DNA of 64,000 bases, taken from positions 1-64,000 of the forward strand of contig JBFHFS010000031.1 in NCBI GenBank assembly GCA_041583495.1, in the 5' to 3' direction. The notes beneath the pieces were generated by a model. That model searched no databases and was not told the DNA's origin. It worked only from the letters and a program-made list of their open reading frames with translations. Position numbers and translations under genes: made by a program. Shown piece after piece: positions 42,510-52,254 of this stretch (position 1 is its first letter; each line of letters begins with the position of its first letter). The stretch is from JBFHFS01 sp041583495. GTDB lineage: Bacteria > Bacteroidota > Bacteroidia > Bacteroidales > Marinilabiliaceae.

Positions 42510-43150
42510 AAAGGTTAAGGTGAAAAAGTGAAAAGGTGGAAAAGTGGAAAAGTGAAAAGGTGCAAAAGTGAAAAAGGTGGAAAGGTGAAAGAGTGAAAAA
42601 GTGAAAGAGTGAAAATTACTATTCGTGGACATCTTTTTTTTGTCCCTTTCTGTGTTAATCTGTGTTGATCTTTGGTTACTTTACCCTCTAGGGCTCAATG
42701 CAAAAGTGAAAAAAGTGGAAGAGGTGAAAAAGGTGGAAAAGTGAAAGAGTGAAAGAGGTGAAAATTACTATTCGTGGACATCTTTTTTTTGCCCTTTCTG
42801 TGTTAATCTGTGTTGATCTGTGGTTACTTTACCCTCTAGGGCTCAATGCAAAAGTGAAAAAAGTGGAAGAGGTGAAAAAGGTCGTGGAAAGGTGAAAGAG
42901 TGAAAGAGTGAAAATTACTATTCGTGGACATCTTTTTTTTGCCCTTTCTGTGTTAATCTGTGTTGATCTGTGGTTACTTTACCCTCTAGGGCTCAATGCA
43001 AAAGTGAAAAAAGTGGAAGTGGTGAAAAAGGTGGAAAGGTGAAAGAGTGAAAGAGTGAAAATTACTATTTGTGGACATCTTTTATTGTCCCTCTCCGTGT
43101 TAATCTGTGATAATCTGTGGTCACTTTTTTTTCCCCTCCCTGTGTTAATC
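42510..43150 (+). repeat. Purine array with four tandem ~149-bp units
   Basis: Four direct copies start at 42611, 42760, 42910 and 43057 (spacing 149, 150 and 147). Each contains GAAAATTACTATTCGTGGAC, ATCTTTTTT, CTGTGTTAATCTGTGTTGAT, GGTTACTTTACCCTCTAGGG, CTCAATGCAAAAGTG and a GTGAAAAAGTGGAAG purine tract. Copies 2 and 3 are almost identical; copy 4 is diverged and truncated at its end. No ORF runs through the units. The 43151-43239 remainder is AT-rich without a gene. Confidence 0.85.
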
Positions 43151-43239
43151 TAAATTCACTTTACCTCCTAAGATTCAAGAAGCAATCTATTCCCTTCCTG
43201 GTTGATTTTTTTTTTAGCACAAGTTTTTTTTGAAGTCAA

Positions 43240-43449
43240 TTATCGCTCAAAGGGATTGTCCTCAAAGCCTGATTTTTGAGTGGTCCCCGCATCGGTTGTT
43301 CCCGTCCCATCCGTAGAGGTGGAGGTGGAGCTGGGGGCAAAAGGTTGGTCGGGAGGTCCATCGCTGGTGGCCTGCAGATTGATAACCCGGTCAATCTTTA
43401 TCTCCAAGATCTCGGGTGAATTATATCTTTTCTTTTCTGTGTTCTTCAT
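43240..43449 (-). CDS. Small YxxP-type Bacteroidota protein (69 residues)
   Basis: The protein starts MKNTEKKRYNSPEILEIKID, with the K-x-Y-x-x-P-x-I pattern of a widespread group of short, mostly unstudied Bacteroidota proteins, followed by a Thr/Ser/Gly/Asp-rich low-complexity stretch (SSTSTSTDGTGTTDAGTT) and an acidic/aromatic end (FEDNPFER). There is no signal peptide or double-glycine leader. It lies 81 bp downstream of the Ig-repeat protein gene, in the same direction. The pattern is compatible with a precursor or signalling peptide, but no modification enzyme is adjacent, so function is open. Confidence 0.7.
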   Translation of the reverse strand: MKNTEKKRYNSPEILEIKIDRVINLQATSDGPPDQPFAPSSTSTSTDGTGTTDAGTTQKSGFEDNPFER

Positions 43450-43529
43450 CAGAAAACAATCTTCATTTTAATTTTCGAACATCCAAAAAAATGGACCTCG
43501 CACTCAGAAACCAATATATCTATTTTTTA

Positions 43530-46500
43530 TTAAAAAACAGCTTTATACTCGGTAATTCCTTTCTCCCATTGAACGCGTAACACCACCAACCCTTTTTGTG
43601 ATACCGGGATTCTATACGGTGTGCCACCATAAAATATCCCGTTGTCAATCAGCTTCCCGTTAGTGTCAAATAGTTGGTAATTAGCCTTTTGTGCTCCAGG
43701 GATCAGCGCGACTATTTCTGATTTCGCGGTGTAAATATAGGGTTTATTACTGTCTTTATCAAAAACGTCATCCAAAAGCCCGGTAGGGGTTCCTACCTTA
43801 AGCACCAATGCAAAACGGGTGGTGTTCTTTCCGACCGTTTCGATATTGAAGGGATAGGATAAAGTTTCTGTTATCTGGGTTAAGGTGTTATTGGTCTTGT
43901 CCTTAATGAATATTTCCGAATTTTCGGGTAAGGTATTGAGTGCGATGGATAATTCGCAAGGTCCGGTGCTTTTTGCTGAGTAGCCCAGGTCGATTTCCAT
44001 ATCCTCCGTCAATGGCAATCCGTTGATAGCCAGTGACTGATCGGTGTTTAAGGTAAACAGTTCACAATAGTTCGCGTTATTACTGAATAGCTTGTCGGTT
44101 TTGAAAGAATCGGTTGCATCAGAAATTAAGGCTACCCCGGTTTCATCGATAAAGCCGTTGAGCCTGGCAGCTATCTTTAGGGAGGGGTATTTGGGACCCT
44201 GGGTGGTGGAACCCGATTTGAGATACGAGGTGGTGTTGGTTCGCAGACAGGCGTTGGGGAAAATAATCTGCCCGGTATTATTGGGCAGTCCTCCCACCAC
44301 CTTTACCCAGAAGGCCTGGTGAGAAGGGATAAGGCTGGAACTCGGCATATTCACACCCAATCCGGTGTCACCATTATAAGTAGCATAAATTCCATCCTGG
44401 TTCATCCACATCCAGAAGGAGTTTTCCACCCGGGTTTTGGTGATGGTTTCTTCGTCCCAAAGGATGGAGGCCGAAAAGGGGTTTCCAATCAGGTTCCAAC
44501 CCAATCCCTGGTTGGCCGTTCTAACCAAATCAATGGTTTGGCTTCCGGAGTTGGGGGTGCCGGTGAAGACCACATCCCCATCGATTCTGAAGATGTATCC
44601 GCGTCCTGTTTCCAGAGAGGAGGTATTGTCCTGCAGAATGTAACTGTCGGTGGGATTGTTGTAATAATACATGGCACCGGTCAGGCCCATGCTGGTTTTG
44701 GTTGCGCCACTCACAGGCGAGCTGATGTTGTAATTGATTGTGCTGGAAGATGTTGCCTGCTCAAACCGCACATTCTCCGGGGTCACATTTAGGGTCCCAC
44801 CCAGAGGCAGATAGGAGGCATTGACCTCGGCAGATGATTCCAGGGTGAAGAGACCGGTAATATTGAGTGTTCCTCCGGAAAGGGTGATGGCTGCACCTGG
44901 TTCCACAGTAAGGTTATAGACATTTGCAACATCCGAAGTTAGGTTGGGATAATTGGTCAGCGAGGCCGGGATTAGTACGCTCATATCATCCACATAGCTG
45001 TTGCCCACCCAGTTGGATGGGTCGGCCCAAACATCCGGATCGCCATTTCCACTCCATTGATTGGTAAGATCGGTGGTAAAGGTTCTGGTGGTGGAGGCTG
45101 TTTGCTCGTTGCCATATTGATCTTCCAGAATGAGTATCTGAACCTGATAAGTGATGTTTTCGAGCAGGTCGCTGGTGGGGGTCAGGGTGACGGTTTGTCC
45201 GTCGGTACTCACCACAATGGTTAAGGTTACTGCATTCAGATTGTTGTCGAGCAGACTAAAATAACTGCCGGCATTGGCGCTGGTTATTTCGGTACCATTG
45301 GGGGCGTAAATTTTCTCGGAATACTGGAGAAGAATAGCCTGGTCGAGCGACACATGGATGGCGCCATCAGTGGGATCACATTCGCTGGTTAACGCAGGCG
45401 CGATACGGTCGATGGTTAAGCTCTGTGCAGCAGAATATGTGCCGGTTTGACTCTTTGCGACCACATGCAGGTAATAGTCGGTTCCCAGTGTCAATGATGA
45501 AATAACAATGGTGGGCGAAAATGGGGTGTCGGCCGTCATGACGCCATTTCCTGTTCTCAAGGCGGTTGTGCCTGTCTGGTTTAACCCTGCTTCTATTTGT
45601 GCCTCAGTGGGTTGTTCCGAAGAGCTTGTGACAACATAAAAGTAGGTTCCACTCATGTCGGTTTGCCCATTTAAATTGAGGGTCGAAGCATTCTGGTCCG
45701 AGAGGTTGGGGTAACCATCAGCCCATATGGGGGCATCGCTTTGGACGGTGAAGTTCCAGGCGGTGGAGTCCAGGATGCCGGCAAAATTGAAGCCATCCAG
45801 AGACTTCACAAAGCCTTCCGGGATTAGAACATAGTAACTGGAATCAGCCGAAAAGTCATTGGTGTTAATGGTCAACTGACTGCCAGATATGGTAATTCTC
45901 GAAGATGTGATCTGTAAAGTCTGAAAATCGTCCCCACTTTCCAGGTAAATATTCATGTACCCGGCTCCTTTTTGGATCGCCTGATCAAAGGTAATGACCA
46001 AATTCTGAGTGGTCAAAACATCCACGGCATCATCAGCAGGGGAAAGGGTTTGGATATGAGGCGGATTTGGGACCGAAAAGTTCCAGGTTGTATTGTCCAT
46101 GATACCGGCAAAATCATCTCCTGAGGTGGATTGCACAAATCCCGCTGGTATTTCAACATAGTAACTGGTGCCTTCCACAAAGTCATCATGGCTAATGGTG
46201 AGTTGATTGCCCGAAATCGTCAAAGAAGAAGAGTTGGCAATGAAGGTCTGAAAATCTGAGCCATCTGCCAGATAGATGTTCATATATCCGGTTCCCTCCT
46301 GAATGTCCTGGTCGAAAGTAATGACCAGGTTCTCATCGATTGCCACATCTACGGCATCATCTGCCGGCGAAAGGGTGTCGATAAGGGGTGGGACAGAAAC
46401 GGTGGCAGTTGTGAAATTCCAGGTGGTATTATCTGCAATTTCTGCAGATTCAACTCCGGTGGTGGACTTTACAAAACCTTCATCCATGTGTACATAGTAG

Positions 46501-48842
46501 CCTGTACCTGCTGTGAAGTCGTTGGTGGGGTTGATGGTCAGCTGACTGCCTGAGATGGTTAGCCTTGAGGAGGTGGAAGCTAAAGTCAGGAAGTCGGTGC
46601 CATCTGCCTGATAGATGGTCATAGCTCCGGTGCCCGTCTGGATCTCCTGATTAAACGTAATAATCAGATTTTGATCGGTCTCGACATCCACGGCATCATC
46701 CGCCGGGGAAAGGGTTTCGATAACCAATGGATTGATGACTGTAAAGTTCCAGGTTGTATTGTCCAGGGTACCTGCAAAATCAACTCCTGAGGTGGATTGC
46801 ACAAATCCAGCCGGTATTTCAACATAGTAGCTGGAGCCTGCCACAAAGTCATCATGGGTAATGGTGAGCTGATTGCCCGAAATCGTCAAAGAAGAAGAGT
46901 TGGCAATGAAAGTCTGAAAATCTGAGCCATCTGCCAGATAGATGTTCATATATCCGGTTCCCTGTTGAATGTCCTGATCGAAAGTAATGACCAGGTTCTG
47001 ATCTACAGTCACGTCTGTTGCATCATCCAAAGGGGAAAGGGTGTCGATGACCGGGGGGACTGCAGCGGCTACCGCTGTAAAATTCCAGGTGGTATTATCC
47101 AGGATGCCGGCAAAGTCAGACCCGGAGGTGGATTTTACAAAGCCTGCCGGCATGAGTACATAGTAGCTCGTGCCAACTACGAAGTCGTTGGCGTTGATGA
47201 TGAGCTGATTGCCCGAGATTGTTATCCATGAGGAAGAGGCAGAAAATGGCTGGAAGTCGGTTCCATCTTCCTGATAGATAGTCATGTATCCGATTCCTTC
47301 TTGAATCTCTTTATCAAAGGTAATGACTAAATCCTCATTGGTCGAAACAACTGTTGCGTCATCCATTGGCGAGAGCGACTCAATGAGAGGGGGGGTGGAG
47401 ACTAAAAAGTTCCAGGTTGTATTGTCCAGAATTCCGGCAAAGTCAGCCCCTGAAGTGGATTGCACAAAACCTGCAGGTATTTCAACATAGTAACTGGTGC
47501 CTTCCACAAAGTCGTTATGGCTAATGGTGAGCTGATTGCCCGAAATCGTCAAAGAAGAAGAGTTGTAAATGAAGGTCTGAAAATCTGAGCCATCTGCCTG
47601 ATAGATGTTCATATACCCGGTTCCCTGTTGAATGTCCTGGTCGAAAGTAATGACCATACTCTGATCGACAGCCACGTCCACGGCATTATCTAACGGCGAA
47701 AGGGTGGAAATGAGGGGTGGAACCGCAGCATCTACCGCTGTAAAATTCCAGGTGGTATTATCCAGGATCCCTGCAAAGTCAGCTCCGGCGGTGGATTGCA
47801 CAAAGCCTGCCGGGATATGCACATAGTAACTGGTCCCGGCTACAAAGTCATCAGTGTTTATGGTTAGCTGATTGCCCGAGACAGTTATCTGTAAAGAGGT
47901 GATATTTAAGGCCTGAACATTGGTGCCATCTTCCGTGTAAATATCCATGTACCCGGATCCTTTTTGAATGTTCTGATCGAAAGTAATGACCAGATCCTGA
48001 TCGGTCGAAACATCAACAGCACCATCTGCCGGAGAAAGGGTGTCGATAATTGGTGGTATTGCGGTAGTAATAACCGAAAAGTTCCAGGTTGCATTGTCAA
48101 GGATTCCCGCAAAATCAAGGCCTGTGGTGGATTGCACAAATCCTGCAGGTATCTGAACATAGTAGTTGGTTCCCTCAGTAAAATCGTTATGGTTAATGGT
48201 GAGTTGGTTGCCCGAAAACGATAGGTAGGAAGAGGTAACATTAAAGGTCTGAAAATCTGATCCGTCTTCCTTGTAGATATTCATATATCCGGTTCCTTGT
48301 TGAATTTCCATGTCGAAAGTAATGACCAAAGTCTGATCGACAGGAACATCTGTTGCATCATCCCCTGGTGAAACAGAATCGATGGTAGGGGGAATTACAG
48401 CCACTTCGGTGGTGAAATTCCAGGCAGGACTAGCATAGTCGGATAGGGTATTCCAGGAAACACCATCCACCAGGATCGCATCACTTTCAACATATACAAT
48501 ATAGGGTTGAGAATAGTCAAGATCGGTTCCCGATAAGTCAATAGTGAGCGTGTTTCCGCTCACCGTAAGTCTTGAATCCTGAGAAATAGCGGGAGGGGGG
48601 GGGGCTGGTTTCCCGGTATAAAGATCTATATATGATGACCAATCCGAAGAAGCAACGTATATATATTTATTATTGGCTAATGAAACGGTTGTTCCGGCTT
48701 CAAAAGTAATTGTTAAGGTGGGTGTGACAGAAACATCTGTGGCACCGTCAACGGGTGATAAAGTATAGGTTTGACCAACAGTAATGGAATGGAAACTGAT
48801 AAATAACGTTGCCAGAAATAAAAATAGTAAACCTTTTTTCAT
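43530..48842 (-). CDS. Giant T9SS-sorted Ig-like repeat surface protein
   Basis: This 1770-residue protein has a signal peptide (FLFLATLFISFHSITVGQ). An N-terminal variant (25-140) is followed by eight SbsA/Big_5-type Ig repeats of ~110 residues, each starting L-S-P-x-D-D-A-x-D-V and containing LVITFDQ, GYMNIY, LTISGNQLTI, YYVEIPAGFV and TTWNF. Then come an FN3-like domain (about 1040-1140), one more SbsA-like domain (about 1150-1250), and a Bacteroidota surface region (QWSGNGDPDVWADPSNWVGN). It ends with a T9SS sorting domain (LFDTNGKLIDNGIFYGGTPY, then QKGLVVLRVQW). DNA identity between repeats is very high. The eight repeats alternate between two subtypes. It should be a long surface adhesin-like protein. 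Confidence 0.9.
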   Translation of the reverse strand: MKKGLLFLFLATLFISFHSITVGQTYTLSPVDGATDVSVTPTLTITFEAGTTVSLANNKYIYVASSDWSSYIDLYTGKPAPPPPAISQDSRLTVSGNTLTIDLSGTDLDYSQPYIVYVESDAILVDGVSWNTLSDYASPAWNFTTEVAVIPPTIDSVSPGDDATDVPVDQTLVITFDMEIQQGTGYMNIYKEDGSDFQTFNVTSSYLSFSGNQLTINHNDFTEGTNYYVQIPAGFVQSTTGLDFAGILDNATWNFSVITTAIPPIIDTLSPADGAVDVSTDQDLVITFDQNIQKGSGYMDIYTEDGTNVQALNITSLQITVSGNQLTINTDDFVAGTSYYVHIPAGFVQSTAGADFAGILDNTTWNFTAVDAAVPPLISTLSPLDNAVDVAVDQSMVITFDQDIQQGTGYMNIYQADGSDFQTFIYNSSSLTISGNQLTISHNDFVEGTSYYVEIPAGFVQSTSGADFAGILDNTTWNFLVSTPPLIESLSPMDDATVVSTNEDLVITFDKEIQEGIGYMTIYQEDGTDFQPFSASSSWITISGNQLIINANDFVVGTSYYVLMPAGFVKSTSGSDFAGILDNTTWNFTAVAAAVPPVIDTLSPLDDATDVTVDQNLVITFDQDIQQGTGYMNIYLADGSDFQTFIANSSSLTISGNQLTITHDDFVAGSSYYVEIPAGFVQSTSGVDFAGTLDNTTWNFTVINPLVIETLSPADDAVDVETDQNLIITFNQEIQTGTGAMTIYQADGTDFLTLASTSSRLTISGSQLTINPTNDFTAGTGYYVHMDEGFVKSTTGVESAEIADNTTWNFTTATVSVPPLIDTLSPADDAVDVAIDENLVITFDQDIQEGTGYMNIYLADGSDFQTFIANSSSLTISGNQLTISHDDFVEGTSYYVEIPAGFVQSTSGDDFAGIMDNTTWNFSVPNPPHIQTLSPADDAVDVLTTQNLVITFDQAIQKGAGYMNIYLESGDDFQTLQITSSRITISGSQLTINTNDFSADSSYYVLIPEGFVKSLDGFNFAGILDSTAWNFTVQSDAPIWADGYPNLSDQNASTLNLNGQTDMSGTYFYVVTSSSEQPTEAQIEAGLNQTGTTALRTGNGVMTADTPFSPTIVISSLTLGTDYYLHVVAKSQTGTYSAAQSLTIDRIAPALTSECDPTDGAIHVSLDQAILLQYSEKIYAPNGTEITSANAGSYFSLLDNNLNAVTLTIVVSTDGQTVTLTPTSDLLENITYQVQILILEDQYGNEQTASTTRTFTTDLTNQWSGNGDPDVWADPSNWVGNSYVDDMSVLIPASLTNYPNLTSDVANVYNLTVEPGAAITLSGGTLNITGLFTLESSAEVNASYLPLGGTLNVTPENVRFEQATSSSTINYNISSPVSGATKTSMGLTGAMYYYNNPTDSYILQDNTSSLETGRGYIFRIDGDVVFTGTPNSGSQTIDLVRTANQGLGWNLIGNPFSASILWDEETITKTRVENSFWMWMNQDGIYATYNGDTGLGVNMPSSSLIPSHQAFWVKVVGGLPNNTGQIIFPNACLRTNTTSYLKSGSTTQGPKYPSLKIAARLNGFIDETGVALISDATDSFKTDKLFSNNANYCELFTLNTDQSLAINGLPLTEDMEIDLGYSAKSTGPCELSIALNTLPENSEIFIKDKTNNTLTQITETLSYPFNIETVGKNTTRFALVLKVGTPTGLLDDVFDKDSNKPYIYTAKSEIVALIPGAQKANYQLFDTNGKLIDNGIFYGGTPYRIPVSQKGLVVLRVQWEKGITEYKAVF

Positions 48843-49212
48843 AATGTCTATTTTTCATTGGGCTAATCATTAACCCTGAATATTTCGTAAACTTTTAAAA
48901 CGCCTGCATCCTCCACCGTCGGGATAAGGAAGCGGGGCGGGAGCTGTTGATCCCTACTCATCACCATTCAGAAAGAGTGGGGACTGTATCTCTGTTTTAG
49001 GACTAACAGACAAGAAAGCAGCTCCTGGCTCTATTGAATAAACTGAGGTTGAAATTAGTTAAAAATCATATCAAAAGCCAATGAGCGCCTTTTTTTTACC
49101 TCCTGCCTAAAAAAGAAAGTAAAATTAAGCATTTATACGCAAAGGATGCCATGAGGTTGTCCCAGGAGAGATGATTATTGATAAACAGATGTGAATGATT
49201 GATGAATTGATT
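48843..49212. other. 370-bp intergenic region
   Basis: The gap lies upstream of the Ig-repeat gene and downstream of the methyltransferase gene, both on the minus strand. I see an AT-rich segment near 48843-48900 that could hold the promoter of the Ig-repeat gene, but no clear TAnnTTTG box, no gene and no strong repeat. Confidence 0.5.
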
Positions 49213-49935
49213 TTAGGGCAATAAGGTGAGCCTGGCCAGATAATCGAAATGTGGCCCGGTGGCCAGCTTCTCCAGGTGAAAATGGTTGAGGTTGGCATAG
49301 TATTCCAGCAGCTGGTCGTCGATGAAAAGCCAAGGAAAGCGGCGTCCTTTTTGTCCGTTATAAATCATGCGGTAGATTACCTCTCCATAGTAGCGGTCGT
49401 TCAGGTTGACCAGGAAGCTGCCATCGTCTTCCAAGAAGAGGTAACGCAGATCGGTGGAGTCTAAAATCAGTTGTCCCCCGGGGGCCAGGAGTCCGCGTGC
49501 CAAATCGAAAAAGTTTTTAAGTCGGTCGACCTGTCCTACCACGCCAATGCCGTTCATCAGCATCAGGAGGGTGTCGAAGCGTTGCGGCAGTTGCAGCTCG
49601 AACAGGTCGGTGTTAACGACATTTTTAACGCCCCGGGCGCGCATCACCTCGCAGGCGGCGGGAGAAATTTCGGCGGCCCACACCTCCAGCCCCTTTTCCT
49701 GAAGCCAGAGGGCATGAGGGCCCGCGCCGGCGCCAAGGTCTAGCACACGACCACGGCATAGCTGTAAAGCTGTTTGTTCCAAAGCCGGCATATGCTTATA
49801 GTCTCTGAAGAGATGCTGAACGGGCATTTGTTCAGTATCAGCCACATCCGACCATACCTCTATGTGAAGCGATTCATCGGGTTGTTGTAAGTAATCCTGG
49901 CAGGCAAGGCCAATGATGTCTTTGGAGACCGCCAT
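49213..49935 (-). CDS. Class I SAM-dependent methyltransferase
   Basis: This 240-residue protein contains motif I LCRGRVLDLGAGAGPHALWL, motif II-like LEVWAAEISPAACEVMRARG, a motif IV region RFDTLLMLMNGIGVVGQVDR and LLAPGGQLILDSTDLRYLFL. These indicate a class I methyltransferase using S-adenosylmethionine. An ~60-residue N-terminal helical part precedes it. The substrate is unknown. It is divergent from the transaldolase gene 467 bp away. Confidence 0.88.
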   Translation of the reverse strand: MAVSKDIIGLACQDYLQQPDESLHIEVWSDVADTEQMPVQHLFRDYKHMPALEQTALQLCRGRVLDLGAGAGPHALWLQEKGLEVWAAEISPAACEVMRARGVKNVVNTDLFELQLPQRFDTLLMLMNGIGVVGQVDRLKNFFDLARGLLAPGGQLILDSTDLRYLFLEDDGSFLVNLNDRYYGEVIYRMIYNGQKGRRFPWLFIDDQLLEYYANLNHFHLEKLATGPHFDYLARLTLLP

Positions 49936-50120
49936 ATGGTATATTTTTAGGGTGCAAAGATAAAAAAAAGTACTGGAGCCTCAAGTTTTTACCAGGTGTG
50001 GCAAGTCACGAGTCCTTTTTCCTCCTCTTTCCCTCCGACAATCACAGGTTCCTTTTTTTATCTTTCACCTTTCCTTTTTCGGTCTCCAGATATGAGCTCT
50101 TTTAATCTCTCATCTTTGGG

Positions 50121-50205
50121 GGAAGTGCCGCCGCTGCCGCAGCTCTTCTTTTTTTACTTGTTGAACTTTGCTACCATACTGCCGCCGCTGCCGCGGCTCT
50201 TTTAA
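50121..50205 (-). repeat. GCCGCGGCAGCGG module, inverted copy, within a pyrimidine-rich gap
   Basis: On the minus strand this copy reads GCCGCGGCAGCGGCAGTATG, then GGTAGCAAAGT, and AGAGCTGCGGCAGCGGCGGC, matching modules at 25131-25208 and 59527-59610. The surrounding 49936-50402 gap also holds CTCTTATCTCTTATCTC and CTTTATTTCTTTATTTC direct repeats (about 50215-50275) and no gene. Confidence 0.7.
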
Positions 50206-50402
50206 TCCTTAATTTATTTCTTTATTTCTTTATCTCTTATCTCTTATCTCTTTTTATTTCTTTTTTTCTCTTTTCTTGTTTCCAGCTCTTTCCCTTCGCC
50301 AATCCCAGGATCCTTTCCCCCTTTCTCCCTTTTCCCCCTCTTTTCTTAAATTATTGTTTTTCTGCCCGCTGTTGTATAATTTTAAAGGAAAATTGCATTG
50401 AT

Positions 50403-51641
50403 ATGGAAACACGCCCTATTGCTGAAGATCTTTTGCCCGCCTGGCAGGCCCGTTTTAAAGAAGAATCTCATCAAAATGCGTCTCAACCCTTGTGGGAGGC
50501 CTGTATTAAAGCCGGTTCTGAGATTTGGCTCGATACCGGTGACATGACTGCCCTCGATGAGCTGATCACCCCCGAGGTGACTGCCATGACCACCAATAAC
50601 ACCCTGTTGAACAAGGAGGTCCAAAAGGGAATTTACGATGAGGTCATCCGCGAAAGCGCTTCTCATTTTAAAGGCCTTTCGGCCCGTGAGCGGATCGTTG
50701 AGATGGCTTTTTTGCTCAATGCCCTGCATGGCTCCCGACTGGTGCAACGTTACGGAGGGCTGGTGAGCGTTGAGCTGCACACCGATCTGGCGCACGACGT
50801 GGAGGGAATTGTTCGCTATGGACGGCGCTTTCATGAAATTGATCCTGACCATTTTCTGGTAAAGGTACCCTTCTCCGCCGCCGGCCTCATCGGAGCCCGC
50901 CGCCTCTCAGATGAGGGAATACGGGTGAATTTTACCCTGCTCTTTAGTCTTCGTCAGAACATGTTATCGGCACTGGTCGCCCGGCCCGCCTATACCAATG
51001 TCTTTCTGGGCAGGGTGGGGGCATACATGTCCGATAATCACCTGGGGATGCCCGATGGCCCGGGCGAGAAGGTGGTGCATCATACCCAAAGATGCCTTCA
51101 TCAGTTGAATAAGGAGACCGGCGGACAAACCCGGCTCATTGCGGCCAGTATCCGTAACTATCAGCAGATTCCCCTTTTGTGTGGGGTCGATGTCCTCACT
51201 GTTCCGGCGCAGGTGGCTGCCGATTCCGTGTCCCGGCTTAAGGGACCCTATTCATCCATGAATGATCATGATTTCCGTATCATGTACCAACCCGGTGTGG
51301 TAACTTCCAGCCTTCATATGCGTAAATTATGGTCGGTGACCGATGCTGAGAAGCGCCTTTTTCATGAGGTGGCCAGGCAGGTGCCCTCCACTCCCGAGGA
51401 GATGGTGGCGGCTTTTCGCCGACAGGGACTGAACGATATCTTCCCAGATCTGTCTAAGGCTGAGTGGAAATATATTCGGGATGATGGTAAGATCCCCAGG
51501 CATGAGCGTTGGAGTGGAGCCGTATTAAAAGGTGAGAACGCCATTGATACCCTCTTGAATCTGGCCGGCCTGGCCGCCTTTACCCAGGATCAGGAAGCCC
51601 TGGATGCCCGGGTTTGCAAAGAGGCGGGGTGGGAGGATTAG
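50403..51641 (+). CDS. tal: Transaldolase-family protein
   Basis: This 412-residue protein is a transaldolase: IWLDTGDM near the N-terminus (Asp of the TIM barrel), AMTTNNTLLN (T-N motif), the Schiff-base lysine in HFLVKVPFSA (Lys154), RVNFTLLFSLRQNMLSALVA (NxT motif) and FLGRVGAYM (the R-x-x-x-x motif). It transfers a dihydroxyacetone unit between sugar phosphates in the pentose phosphate pathway. It is longer than the TalB class (~316) and the short FSA class (~220), fitting the longer transaldolase-like group common in Bacteroidota. The ATG at 50403 is preceded by AATTGCATTGAT with no strong ribosome site. It stands alone. Confidence 0.88.
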   Translation: METRPIAEDLLPAWQARFKEESHQNASQPLWEACIKAGSEIWLDTGDMTALDELITPEVTAMTTNNTLLNKEVQKGIYDEVIRESASHFKGLSARERIVEMAFLLNALHGSRLVQRYGGLVSVELHTDLAHDVEGIVRYGRRFHEIDPDHFLVKVPFSAAGLIGARRLSDEGIRVNFTLLFSLRQNMLSALVARPAYTNVFLGRVGAYMSDNHLGMPDGPGEKVVHHTQRCLHQLNKETGGQTRLIAASIRNYQQIPLLCGVDVLTVPAQVAADSVSRLKGPYSSMNDHDFRIMYQPGVVTSSLHMRKLWSVTDAEKRLFHEVARQVPSTPEEMVAAFRRQGLNDIFPDLSKAEWKYIRDDGKIPRHERWSGAVLKGENAIDTLLNLAGLAAFTQDQEALDARVCKEAGWED

Positions 51642-51832
51642 AAATGGATTGGAGATGAAGGGTGCCGGTAGCCGATAGAGAGAAGGAGAATAGAGGTAGA
51701 GGGCCCCTCCTGAGCCTGTGGAAGGGAGCGTTTGGAAGGTTATTAGCTGAGGGCTGGAAGCAAGAAAAGGATGCGAAGATGCAATGACCAGGGGATGGGG
51801 AGATGGGAATAATATTTTTAAAACCCACCGGA

Positions 51833-52190
51833 ATGGATTTTCCCTTCAAGGCCTTAAACGTTTGGCAAAAAGCCCTTTTGTTTGCCAATAATGTAATTGA
51901 GATTACGGAGAATCTTAATACAGAGAAGCAACCCTGCGGGCTTATCGGTCAGATTGAGGCTTCGGCTGCCTCTGTCGCTCAGAAAATAGCCGAGGGGAAA
52001 GGCCGGTATTCCAAAAAGGAATTCAAACAATATCTTTATATTGCAAGAGGATCGCTCTACGAAACAGTAACCCTTCTTAAATATAGTTAGGTTAAGAATG
52101 TGGAGCTCCAGTGTTGGACCTGATCTAATGGAAAGCCAGGCAATTGAAATATCAAAGATGATAAAAGGTCTAATTAAAAATATTTATTGA
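51833..52190 (+). pseudogene. Frameshifted four-helix-bundle (S23/IVP family) gene
   Basis: From ATG 51833 the frame reads MDFPFKALNVWQKALLFANN, then IGQIEASAASVAQKIAEGKG and FKQYLYIARGSLYETVTLLK, then stops at 52090. The missing C-terminal helix (ESQAIEISKMIKGLIKNIY) is found in another frame at 52131-52190, ending at TGA. The intact relative at 62146-62505 shows the expected continuation (EISKMISALI). The 40 bp between the two parts match neither well, so there is an indel plus decay. The protein family is the four-helix bundle, 23S rRNA intervening sequence-type; functions are unclear. Confidence 0.75.
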
Positions 52191-52254
52191 GTCTTGGTTT
52201 TTTGCTTTCAGCTACCAGCTTGGGGCTATTTTTTTAAATCCTTTTAATCCTTTT

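Noticed and set aside
42611..43150. CRISPR-like appearance of repeated units
   Set aside because: The ~149-bp units are adjacent with no short unique spacers, and there are no cas genes.
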